A DNA stretch of 64,000 nt from Actinernus sp. WN-2022. Its lineage: Eukaryota; Cnidaria; Anthozoa; Actiniaria; Actinernidae. A model generated the notes under the pieces. That model saw only the letters and a list, made by a program, of their open reading frames with translations, did no database searches and was not told the origin of the DNA. Location: assembly GCA_030867875.1 (NCBI GenBank), contig JAOWCC010000936.1:13276095-13340094 (forward strand), given 5' to 3'. Positions 1-12,500 of the stretch are shown here, piece by piece. The stretch's first letter is position 1. Every line of letters starts with the position of its first letter. The translations under genes and the position numbers were made by a program.

Positions 1-471
1 TTGTTAAACGGCAAAAGCTATTGTCGTATCGCTAAGCGACAACTTAGACCATATTAACGGCAACTTGTTTCAACCGTCGGGTTCCCTTTAATAACTACGA
101 GTTGGACTATTTAACAATTAGATCCGCAGCCTAAATGGGCTATATGAGTCAAAAATTTAACTTGTAGCCCATGAGGGCGAGAGGTCTAATTGTTTTAGTA
201 TAAACTACTTAGTCGGGCAGTAGAAAATAATAGAAAGAAACAAATTTAAGTTGAATAAATGGTATTATTTCGTGAAAATGCGTGCGGTTTTTCTCTACCA
301 TGGGCTACCACAAATATACCTATAGTAGGGTAGCCAATCAGAATGCAGGATTTGTAATAGTCCACTAGTTGGTTTATACTATCCAACTTTAGAAGGAGAC
401 TAGCAAATGAGCGATGCGTCTCTGATCATCATTTCAATGGCAAGTTGCAAACGAAATACTGTCTGTGTTAC

Positions 472-564
472 CTTTCTCTTTCCACAACTTGTTCCATCAA
501 CTGGGGGTCCACCTCGGCTAACGCACGTACTACCTTTAAAACACACCAGCTTTTGGCAGTTATT
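472..564 (-). CDS. ADAMTS-like gene exon 11: end of disintegrin-like domain, last exon visible
   Basis: 93 nt (31 codons), phase 0 to phase 0. Acceptor CTTACTTTCAAG; donor GTAACAC. Encodes [19 protein letters not shown] then [12 protein letters not shown]. This matches C-x-x-L-(W/V)-C-...-C-x-x-x-x-x-P-(A/P)-x-(D/E)-G-T-x-C-G of ADAMTS. The usual Trp of C-x-x-L-W-C is Val here. The family next has a W-C-x-x-G-x-C segment and a thrombospondin repeat; neither is seen at 1-471, so the gene continues beyond the left edge. Confidence 0.88.
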
Positions 565-3500
565 CTTGAAAGTAAGCATAGTACAGCACGAATTAAAATA
601 ATATTCATAATTAATTCTGTATGAAACGCATATTCATAGTGAATTCATATTCTTACAACCATAACATCACTTAAAGTGCAACTAACCCCATTATACATAT
701 GAACCTGTGAAAGGTTTTGAGTACTTCTGCGAAGAAATTTTTGGCTTACAGAGAATACTCTATGTTCTATGCTTGTTTAAAATTGTGAAATTTTGACCTT
801 TCCTGACCCATGACCGCGTAAGAAAAAGCCTGGGTCGATTCTTGATCTTACGTCATCCAACTTTTTCGACTTTGCAATAATTTGAATAAATATTTAGAAT
901 TTACTCTAAAATAACTGTTTACTTTACTAAGAACTCACAGACTGTGTATATTCTCTATATATCGATGTTGTTGTGATGGAAAGGCGCCATGGAGAATAAT
1001 GCATTAATGAGGTGATGTAAGATCCAGAATCGATCCAGGCTTTTTCTTATGCGGTCATGGGTCAGGAAAGGTCAAATTTTCACCATTTCAAACAAGCCTA
1101 GAACATAGAGTATTCTCTGTAAGCCAAAAATTTCTTCGCAGAAGTACTCAAAACCTTTCAAAGATTCGTATGTATAAAAATTGCAAAAGGGGTTAGTTGC
1201 ACTTTAACCTTAACCCCAACCCCAAACTTAACCCTAACCCAGGTAGTATTCGCTGATATTTGTCGTCTGGTGGAGAGAAAATCCCAATCACGCCACGAAT
1301 CACGCGCGAGCGAAAATATTTGATCGGTTATAACACTGCATATTTCAACGCCATCAGTAGGTTATTGTTCAAATTCGCACTTCGACTTCGGTGAATAATG
1401 AAGGATTGTTCTATCGTTATGAATTGTAGGAATCACTAATTATCTCTTACCATCCAAATCGAGTGTTTTGATTGGCTGGTTCTCGGTCGGGATTTTGCCG
1501 TACGGACCGTTACCATGATAACGGTCACAATTCGCATATTTTGGCCTAAGCTCAGGAAATTGAAAACTAAACTCGAAGTAAAATAGAGATAGCTATGTAC
1601 TTAATGTTGCAGTTTAAAGGGGAACTGATCTCTAAACTCAATCCAACGTCTATACAAACATGTATGCGAAATAAATAGGTTCTGGTATTTTATTTTTCTG
1701 TTTTGAGCGTCTATGAAGAGAAAATCCGAAAACCTTCCTCACAACCTCCGTGTAATGTCAGGTACGGGAAATAAATGAGATTTGCCATGCTGTCCCCGAA
1801 ATTGAAAAGCAGGTTGACGGCTTCTAATTGCAGACCATTGTGTTTTCTTTGTGCTGGAGGTGTGATCGTTTTTTCTTGGTATGTGTGATGTACGATATGG
1901 GGAAACTTGATTTAATTGTGTCTTCATAGACGCACAACACAGAAAAATAAAATACCAGAACCTATTTATTTCGTGCAGTTCCCCTTTAAGGTTACCGGAT
2001 ACCTTCAGGGTGCGTTTCCAGTCTAAATTATGTAGCGCCTCGAAGAAACATCGTAGATAAATCATCCATATATCATTTTAAAGCTTATAAAATTGGCTAC
2101 AAGAATACATAAAACGTTTTGAGTTCTTTGAAAATCTCGAATTTTCCGCGATCCCGTTTCTCCGATCTAGTGAGATGGCTTTCAGAAGCTCCGACTCCGA
2201 AAATATTTTAAAGTTTTAAAATCTGTTTGCTTTGTCGCATTTCGGAGGAATCGTATTACAAAAGAGTGTAGGGGAATTTAAAAATTCGATTTAGTTCAAA
2301 AGTTATCATGCTCTCCGTGAAAAGGCGAAAAATAATCAGAGTAGATTTGCGGAAAACGCCGTCAAGAGCTCTATTTTTAGAATTTTCCAATTCCCCGACA
2401 CGCTTTTGCAGCGGAGATATCAATTGACATTTTGTGATAATTTCAAATAAATCGACTAAATTCCTCTTGAGTGGGAGCTTTTTTAAAACTCTATTTTGGT
2501 TGAAAATCGAAAGCGTAGAAAATAGCATTTTAGAAAATCTAGCCGTCTGTCGTGCGTGAATCTGAAGCCCCGTAGCGAGCTCTTGGCCAATCATTTCTCA
2601 TCACAGTTCAACTATCTGTCAAGATTTCCCGCCAATGTCGATTTCCGATCAAAGCTTTGCGCCGCATCGAGAAAATGTTAATATAGCTGGTTGTTCTAGT
2701 TTTGTTGTGACTTAAAAAATGGGAAAGACAAAACGACCTGGAGGCACAAAGCCAAGGTGAACACCTAGAGACGCCTTGAATGCCAGCATAGTTAGTAGAG
2801 GAGACAGCGATTTGCAGGCGGCTGAAACAGCACGGCAATAGCGAGCTAAGATCGTGGTGTTGGTTTCAAGCAATTCAGAGTCACCAGTCAGACTTTACGT
2901 TTCCATCTAAGCTTTCTTGGAAACAAATATTTTCTCAGCTGGCTCCTATCAGTTCTTCATGTTCAGATGTGGGCCACTCGGCACTCTGTCTGAAAGTGAA
3001 AATACGAACCCCTGTCGGGTTTTACGAGGACTCCTATGTATGCATTGTTTGGCCTTGTTTTGCTTTTCTTTTTTCTTTGTTTTCCAAGCTAAGGACATCC
3101 TGCTTGATTTTTTGATGACATAAGGCCAACAACCGATGGAATTATGGAATCATGTGTGGAAAAACGTTTCTCAATAAACGTAAACATTGGTATATGAAAT
3201 AAATTTAATATTATATGCGCCAGCTTTCTTCACACCGTCGTTACGGGCGAGTGAGCACTGGTATGTGTTTATTGATCTGCTGTCAATCAAACGGAACCTT
3301 TCACTTCCGGTCAAAAACTTCCTTTTGGTATTTCTCCGTCAACATTAATTTTTATTCAACGGAGTTTTTGGTATATGAGACACTACTACTAAAACTACAT
3401 TTCGGTGCGAAAAAAATAATTCCCATCTTTTTCGTTTTGAAGGTATCCGGTAACCTTAAGAGCACAAACATCGTAATAATACAGTTTTCAAAAATGCGAC

Positions 3501-6500
3501 CAAAAATGTGACCTGGAAATCAGTATAATTACAAAGTTTACCTCCAAAACGAACTTGACCATTTGTTGTCAAAAATAATCATTGATGTACGCAAAGTCAA
3601 CCAGAAAATGACAGGAAAGAACTAGTCTAAATACAATTCCATCCAAAGGTCTATGCTACAGAGACAAGATTGACGTCCTGTCAGGTTCTACAAAGTTTCA
3701 GAAGTCACCGTCCAGCAGAGTTCATTGTAGGGAAGAACCATTTTTACTGGCCGTCAACTACAAGCGAATTCCAAACAGCGACATCACATAAAGTCTCTAC
3801 TCGGTAGAAACGAAATTAGAACATGGCTTAGTAATGTATCAGGTAATGCAGGAATCAAACACCCCAGCAGCGAAATAATTGAACAATCCGACTCAATAAA
3901 GATAAACCTGCTAACGCTGATCCTGAAAGCTTCGTGCTCGTGGCTCTGTTGAGTGTTAACACGAGAATCGAGTGGGGGCCTCGATCCGTGCAGTCCTGTG
4001 GAAGTAGTAAAACTACAAGACAACCAGCGACTATCACCAGAGACAGAAGTCATAGTCCATGGAATTTATTCAACAAGCAACAAGTCTCAGAACTCCTCTG
4101 CAGCCGGCTTTCTTTCTAAAATTATCGTCTTTGAGAAATTTGTCTTGAATAAGTGTCAGTCAGCACCGGTCCAGTTTACGAATTACAATCCCTCACTATA
4201 ATTATAAACTAGGGAAGTTCTGATTCCACAGCCAACTATTTTTGCCGATCAGGAGCAAATATCAGGGATTGTCAGTTCCAGGTTTTGCATGGCCTAGTCC
4301 AAATTGTCCTGGATACAAACAAACAGCATAGAACTGTCATCACCGAAAGTGATCCGACGATCGCGAAGATCTTGATTTTTTTCGTCGTGAACGAACGGTT
4401 TGTTTTTCGCTCGGTCCGTACTGTCAAGAACTCGGTCTGATATTTTTCCCGTACAGACCTCGTTCTTCGTTAATAAGAAGTTAGTATTTTGACGCCACAA
4501 ACAGATTATTGTTAATATATTTTCTTGAAGGGAAATTTACCAAAAATTCAAAATTTAATAACTTTTTTACTCTTAACAAATCGAAATCGGGTTTTCGATT
4601 ACTTTGTTCCCAACAAGAGGAGAACATAAAATTTTAGTATCTTACAGGCATTTGAAAATATGGAGAAACCTATTATAAATGGATAAATGACGTCATTAAG
4701 ATGTTCGTGTTAACACTAAACACGAAATTATGTTTTGTTTACCCGGCTAAACCTCTCCTAAAACATTATTGTACTGTTGAAAGTTTTGAAGATATAGACA
4801 AATGAATTATGTTTTCAGAGACGTTGTTAATTGGACAACAGAGAAAATAAAGTCACATATAAAAACGCAACTTTCGTTCACGATCGGAGTATGTTGGAAA
4901 AACACTGGAAAAACAACCAATTTCGTTAGTATGGAAAAACCATGGAAATTCGGATCTAACTATACAATAATCTTGGAAATTCCAATTTACATCATTTCGA
5001 ATGATTAGTCAATAATTGGAAGCATGAAAATATCATAGAAAAATGATGGTAAACGCATCCATGTTTCTTCCAAGGTTTTTCCATGAGTATGGAAATTGGT
5101 TAGTTTTTTTCAGGGATATAAACTTGCTTACGATTAACGAAGCAATCGGACAGCGACTATAAGTTGGTCCATACATCATTTGACACTGACGAGTCCCATC
5201 CATGTAGTACCCAGGTGGATATACTGGTGTCGTGATTTGTAGGGACACTGGTTGGTTATCGTAACACGTCACTCGACTGAGAAATAGTAAAAGAATTTGA
5301 AGCGTTTGGGCCTCTCTCAGTATTATATAAGTTTATATTTCAACAGAATGGTTAATATTGCATTCCTGAATAATCTAGATATATTAAAAACATACAAAAA
5401 GAAGCTGCACGCAGCTTTATCTCGGTCTGATTAATGAGTATATATAGCAGAATGGAAATGTAACACAAGCCGGTCGGCTTTTCTTATAATAATGCAACTT
5501 GTGCTTATACTGTTTCATGAATGAATTGTTCTGATACTTGATTTAGGCAAGAAAGCTTCAACGACTAACAAATAGTGGTTATAAACGTTTACATGTTGAA
5601 TACGCAATATAAAGTATTATACGTACTCAATGTATCCAAAGGTATGGAGTGCAGGCTGAATGTATATATTTATTTAAGCCTATCATACATGATTGAACAT
5701 TTGTTGACGAACAAATGTTGCAACTTACAGTTCATAAACACATCTTGAACCGTGAATCACAGGCTTAACTAACTCTTTGACACTTATATATTATTGTATT
5801 GTCTCTTTGAAAGAAAAATATTACACTATACCAAGAGCCGATTACCAGGAGCGTACATCTCCCAGATTAAGTCTGTCCAACAGCAGAAGAGATGATGTAG
5901 CTATATTTAGCTTTGTGTTTCCCGCGAGAAGAAACAAAGGCCGTCACTTTTAACCAATCAGGATGCAAAGAAAAATTGTAATTAACACGGTTCAAACTGC
6001 TAACAGTACTAAAACGCAAGAGAACAATAGACAACGTAATCGCATACCAGAACTTCGCGACTACATATAACCACATCGTCTACTGTGCTGTGGGCGCTAC
6101 CCATCACATAGGTACGCTCCTGGTAATGGGCTCCTGGCTGTTTTAAATTGGCAAATCAAAGATGAGCTTAGTATATGTTTATTGTTTTAATGAAACCTCT
6201 GACCAGATTCCTCCTACAACAGGGTAGACCGATAGACAACTGGGTGTAATTTACATACTCAAGTGTATTAAGGCTTGGTTTGAACATGAAAACGAGGCAA
6301 ACTCCTTTCTTCATGTTTTCTTGACCACCTTTCAAGTAAAAATCATAAAACTTTACAGAATTGTAGAAACTGGTTTCTTAAACACACAAGTGATACCGTT
6401 GCCATAGAAACCACCGTTGCGAAAAATTAGGCAGGAAAATACAATGCAAATTTGTATATGACGACTTTTCAAAACGTGGTGTGGAAAGAGCCCTTACCTT

Positions 6501-9500
6501 AAGTTTATCCTCACTTAATTTTAACCATTAGCGATGTAGGTACACTTATTAGCCGTTTCTCCTTGTCTAAATTCAACATGAGCACAAATATCGACGAGAG
6601 AATGCCGGAATTGAGACAAACCTGAATCTCTTTTTGAGTGCCTCGCTGCTACATGAAGACCATGTAAATGCCTTGGCTCCAGTTGGTTGTCCTGCGGACA
6701 TTATGTGTCCTGCACATATACCGTAATCATGGTCTGCGCCCAAACTAGGGAGAAATTTAAAGGAAGCCATATACTAATAAAACCGTCTATTGTAACCAAT
6801 AACAAAAAAGTATACAGATAAACAGTCAACAAAATGAAGAAACATGAACAAAAACTAATTATTAAAACCTCGTGCACAGTACCAAATCCAAGCAGGCTAA
6901 TGTTAGTGCTTTATTGGTAAACAAAGCACTCGACCCACTATTCCGAATTAATTCCAAATTGATTGCACTCGAATTCGTATAATGACTACCCTGGCAGCCG
7001 GACGCTCAAAGAAATAAATTATAAGAATGAAAGGCGAAGAGATGATAGAGAGAAGAGGAGAGAGAGAAGGAAATGAAAAGCCTCTGGTGTTTATCCGTTG
7101 AGAATCTCACTTCCATATTTGAACCTCGTGCCTGATTGGATAATCTACTCATTATCACGCGCATCCGTGAGTGATGATGTAATGGTAATTTTCATTGCCT
7201 TACCAATGGCCCAGCGCAACCGGTTTGACAGGATTTCTTGATTTGAAACTCAGAGCATGGAATTGAGATTGAGATTCTCAATTGAAAACACCAGAGGTTA
7301 TTAGTCTTCTTCTCTTGCCTCTTCTCTCCTCTCTCTCGTTTCTTATGTCTTCGAGCTCCTGGGACTCATGGTATATAATTACCTATACTTTTAAAAATGT
7401 TCTCGCGTCATACATGTACACAAATACAGAAACATAACTACATGTACAGAGGTCTTCCTGTCCAGACTACGCAAATGAAAAGTTTCACTTTACGACTAGG
7501 CAGTTATATGGAGTATTGACCTTATTCATAAAGGCATCAAAGCGAGGCTAGTTGTCACAGCTTGTCCAACGCGTTCTCGAGGTTCAAATCAATGATTATC
7601 ATTATTTGTCAAATCGCTTTAAAATAATGATAATTATTCTAAGACAAACCCGAACCCGAATCACAAACCGAACCCTAACCATCGGACGAGTTCACGGGTA
7701 AACGACGGGTTCTCACTCACCTAGAGCTAGGGTTCACAGGTAAACAAGAAGAGAAGGTAAACGTGAGAAAAAAAATGTTTGGAGCGCTCCTACTCGGGCT
7801 CGAACTCGGGCTCGAACTCGGGCTCGAACTCGTAACCGTTTGCGTGTAGTGCTTGGTACTACAGACGTCATGACCACTACACCAAGCGCGTCTACCGCCG
7901 TTCGGAATTTGACAATTGTTTATCTTTATCCTTGCCTGGTTTTAAGAATAATGATTATCATTGTTTTGAAGTGATTTGACAATTAATGATAATCATTGTT
8001 TTAACCTCGAGGTTGTGTTGGCTTGTCACAGGAAGAGAAAAATATACAATCTATGGCGGAAAATAACGTTAATGTCCTGAAGACACAAAAGAACACAACA
8101 GTGTGGTACGACAGAAACTAAGACATTCCTCAATGGCCTCGCTTTGATACCATTGTTACCAGGCCTCTTACCGCATGGGCATGAGAAATGAATTAGGTGA
8201 ATTGATGTCAATGTACGAGATGTCACTTCATGCCAGCAGAACGCTTCAACTAGTAGACATATCAAGTTTTTTTTTTTTACAAAATTTACATAGATTTAGA
8301 AACCAACTCTATAGCCATGCTATGGAAATAAGGTTTTTGTATATTGTCACCCTTTGATTCAAGTGAAGCTGCCGTTTGAATTTTTCAGGTAAGACTCGAG
8401 CTTGATGCTTACTTGTGGCCCATTTCATGAGCAATCGAGAACGCAGCTCCCAGGCCCTGTGCATCGTTGATGCTGAACCCATAGTGCGAGCTGCATGGCA
8501 CATCAAAGTACGCTAAACCTGTATAAAAAAACAAGAGTTTTAATGCTATAACATTATAAGAATATGATATGACTATTATTATTATTATTCTAATGACCTG
8601 TCCTAGCTACCTACCATAAACGAATTCATCTCTAATTTCATAGTAAGAACTCTGTTATTATAGTTAATACGACAACTTTTTATTAACATTACTCTATATT
8701 TATACTGTACTTATTATACACTACTTTTCCATTAACTAGTACATTACATTATTATTAATTCAATTCAATTCAGTTTTTATTTAAGACTGTTTAACAAAGA
8801 ATTACAAATAAAGAGACAAATTAACCAATAGTTATATTAAATCAGAATAGTTTACAAGAAGATCATAAGTTCAATTATTACTCTGCTTGCATTTTCACAT
8901 GTAGCTATTGTAATTTTCAATTTCAATTTTGTTTTATGTCGTCATGGTTTGTTGAGGGGTGGACCATTAGAAATCAGGGGAGGAAGGTGGTGTTTTTTCT
9001 GCAGGAATTTTTTTTGCCATTCTAGCTCTGCTCGATTTCTTTTCCAGTGTAATATTCTTAGATCTACCCTGTTTGTTAAGTATAGCATCATTCAAGCTCT
9101 GAGACCAACAATTTAGTATTAATAATTATAGTAATTCTGTTAAGTGACCTTTGGTTATCAAATAATAGTTTAATAGTCTCTCCAACCATCATATTGCCAT
9201 ATGATTTCCAACAAAGGTTAGTGTTAATTGTTTCAATTACTTTTTGGCAGTAATTTAGTACATTTTATGTGCCTCTTTCTGACTTTTACTGTGAAATATT
9301 TAAGGAAAGTCAGTCAGGGACGTTTGTAGACATGTTTACATTGTAAGCTTAAATGTAGTAAATCAGTCATACTGCACTGGAGGTGTATAAATAGTTTCCT
9401 TTTAAATGGTGTTTCTTGCATTTTGAGTAAAAATTAAAAGCAAGAGACTGGTAACGAGAGCGACCAGTAAGCTTTGCCCCTGCCGGTAATTTACCAAAAC

Positions 9501-12500
9501 TCATTCATGTCTCAGTTCTCTTGCACGAAATTTTTTTGAGTGAACAAGTGCTTGGAGGAAAATCGTTTTGGTCCATTTTTCCTTCCACGATTTTTTGGGG
9601 GGAAATTGTACATATTCTATGATAGAACTGGCAGAACTTTCTAGTTTTCCTTCCTGAGAAGGACCAGTCTGCCTCGAACCAGTATTTGATAACATTTGAT
9701 AACTGGCCGATCAGAGCATCACTTTGTTTGTGTAAATGGAAGCGCCTTAAGAATCTAAAAACGGTATAAAGGTGATAATAATGGCTCTAAGGTGATTTTG
9801 TATAAGCACTTAAATTTCGACGTAGAACGGCACTGTCAATCAAAGTAGGGGGCATTCAGATGTCTCTAAAATAAAACTGCAAAAAGAACACCATTTGAAA
9901 TTTGACCCTCGAAGAGAGACAGCTGTTGTCGCACGCTAGACATGATCATGCGCAGTTCCAAATTGATTTGCATGATAAAGATTCCATCCAAATATTAAAG
10001 CATATCTGTCTGTATCTGACTATCTATCAACCACTTAGTTCATACGTTATACTTATCCCATGTTTCCTCTTTCGGTCGTTTAAAAAATAGTGCAAAACGA
10101 AAATATCGACTCCGCGGCCGGACAGCATCGATCTCGTCGGACCTTGGAAAACAAAATTCACTATTCCCCTCGGGGCCATCCATTAAGTGTTTATTGGCTT
10201 CTAGAATGTAAGGGCTTCACTTTTATTACCACTCTATATTTCTACATCTTATTCAATTGACTTTGTATAGAGTACACCGTACATTTAAATTGCACTGATT
10301 GCACTTTCTGTTTATCATAATTACCATTTAGGGAACAGCTCACCATACCACACATTCTCCTGGAAAGTAAAGCAACACATCAATTAAAACAACTTTGGAG
10401 CAGCAATTTACCTTTGTAAAGAGGCCTTTTGACTCAGGGCACAAAATATATACCATTCGTCTATTGTTTTCATGCATGCTTAAGACATTTTCGAATGCGC
10501 ACATTATATAACTCCTCAACAGTTGTCGTGTTTGTGTTACGTTTTACTTTATCGTTACCACACATACATACATACTATACTTTATTTTTACTCGGATTTA
10601 CAGAGTAGCTACAGAATTAACTAATATCTCCGAGAGAATAAAAAGAAACTGATTGACAGGTAACAAACTAAATAAGTAAATAAGGTTAACATTTAATTAT
10701 GGCTAGTTACATAAAGTTAGTATAGTAATTGTTACATTCGAATGTATAAGATATAAGTATATATCGACACACGCGCGCATATATATAACAGTAACATACG
10801 CATGGCAATACACTCTTACTTATAACTCAAACACATAAATAACCTACACATAAATAACCTACGCACAGATATATAATTGTCCACACATAGAGATGACTCA
10901 GAGACATATGTAATACACAAATATAAATACAATGAATATATACAGGCATATGTATAATGATAAGTGGGGATAATTGACATTGATATAATTTTACCAGTGA
11001 ATACGGAGAGATTCTAGCCATCTGATTGGTCGAGGAATTCGTACATATCTCGTTTATATAGAATAACTTAGCCGCCGACTACCCCCGCCAAGAGGGGGTA
11101 GTCGATGGCTAAATTGCGAGCCTGCCAGCCTGTTTGTGGAAGCCGCGAGCCTTTTTCTGCGAGCCTCCAATTTCCCGCCAGAAATCCCAAATATAGACAA
11201 TTACATGTCCTTCTATGGTCTTTATCGATGGTATTGCGCCGCTTGTAGAGATTGCAAGGTTTGTAAGCAATGTTGTGTTTAAAATTTATTTCAACCTACA
11301 ACACTGTAAACAAGAACGTTAATTAAGCTACCAAAATCATACTTCTATAGGCATTAATACATTGTACTATATATGGAACGCCATTAGTGCCAAAATTTTA
11401 ACTTTGCATCTGACAGACATTTAATGGGTACATACATTTCATTCTACATGCATTGTATTTGCAAAGCTGCAAAGTGACTTCTCATTACTCGGGCCAGGCC
11501 TTTGGCCGGCACGAGTCATACATCGCAAGTGTTTTTTTTTTCATGTTGCGAGTTTCTCGACACGTGACACGGTGAACCAATCAGATTCGAATCCGCATGG
11601 GATAAACACGCGGAACAGGGCTTCTCTCGATCTGAAAAATCCAAGATGGTACTAAGGAAGATGCAAAGCTGGCTTATGCCTTGTTATCGCAAATCACCTA
11701 GTTTTGGGCCATTTTTTGCTGAAACCAAAGGCTTCTTCGACTGAAATACCAAACTGTTCAGTTTTCTAGGGCCGACAGGAGTTTTACGGGCCGTTTGCAT
11801 GGAAAATTCTCACGTTTGTGAAAGAAGGATGGCGAATGGCTGACATGGGTCTAAGAAATTGTAACCCCCGAACCTGCAAAGTTGTACCAACTACTCCTTG
11901 TTGGAATTTCCTATGGCCCGAGTAAAGGCTGGTACATCCTCTTGTTCTACATACATCATCATTTGGATACAAGATTTTCATTCTGTCACACACTTTCATT
12001 CTTCAGACTTTTAATTCTACAGACCTTTTGCTCTACGGACTGACCACTAGGACCTTCCCCCTCTCTCTCAAGAAGAAAGAAAAAGAGAGGAAGCGATTTT
12101 GAAACAGCTGGGAAATTGCAAAAAAGTATAATTATCTATTGCAGACTTTCGTATCAAATGAAAAGATTTTCAAGAGCTCCAATTTGACTTTATAGCTTTT
12201 TTTCGAAGTTTTCTTTTTTTATCAACAAGGGGAGAAGACATCCAGCAGTGCTGATAAAGCGACTGGTCGACCGAGACATCAAAAACATGAGAGACTCGTT
12301 TGATCTGATTGATTTTTTGCAACTTTAGTATAATCCTGCCTACAGGGTAAACAACTATTTCTGGTTTCGCTTTTTTAAAGTATTTTCGGGGATCGAAGCT
12401 CGAACAACAAAACCACAACTCGCCTCTTTCAGATCTTGGAGCAAAGGCGCCAACGCTTCCACAGGAAGCCCATTTGATGTTTTCTTTCTTTCCATTTTTT

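Noticed and set aside
3784..4201. Overlapping open frames on both strands around 3.8-4.2 kb
   Set aside because: No recognised domain, no splice partners; the plus-strand frame beginning near 3953 resembles nothing identified.
10827..11021. Minus-strand frame with repeated YLCVG residues
   Set aside because: Comes from the doubled ACACATAAATAACCTAC microrepeat, not from a protein family.
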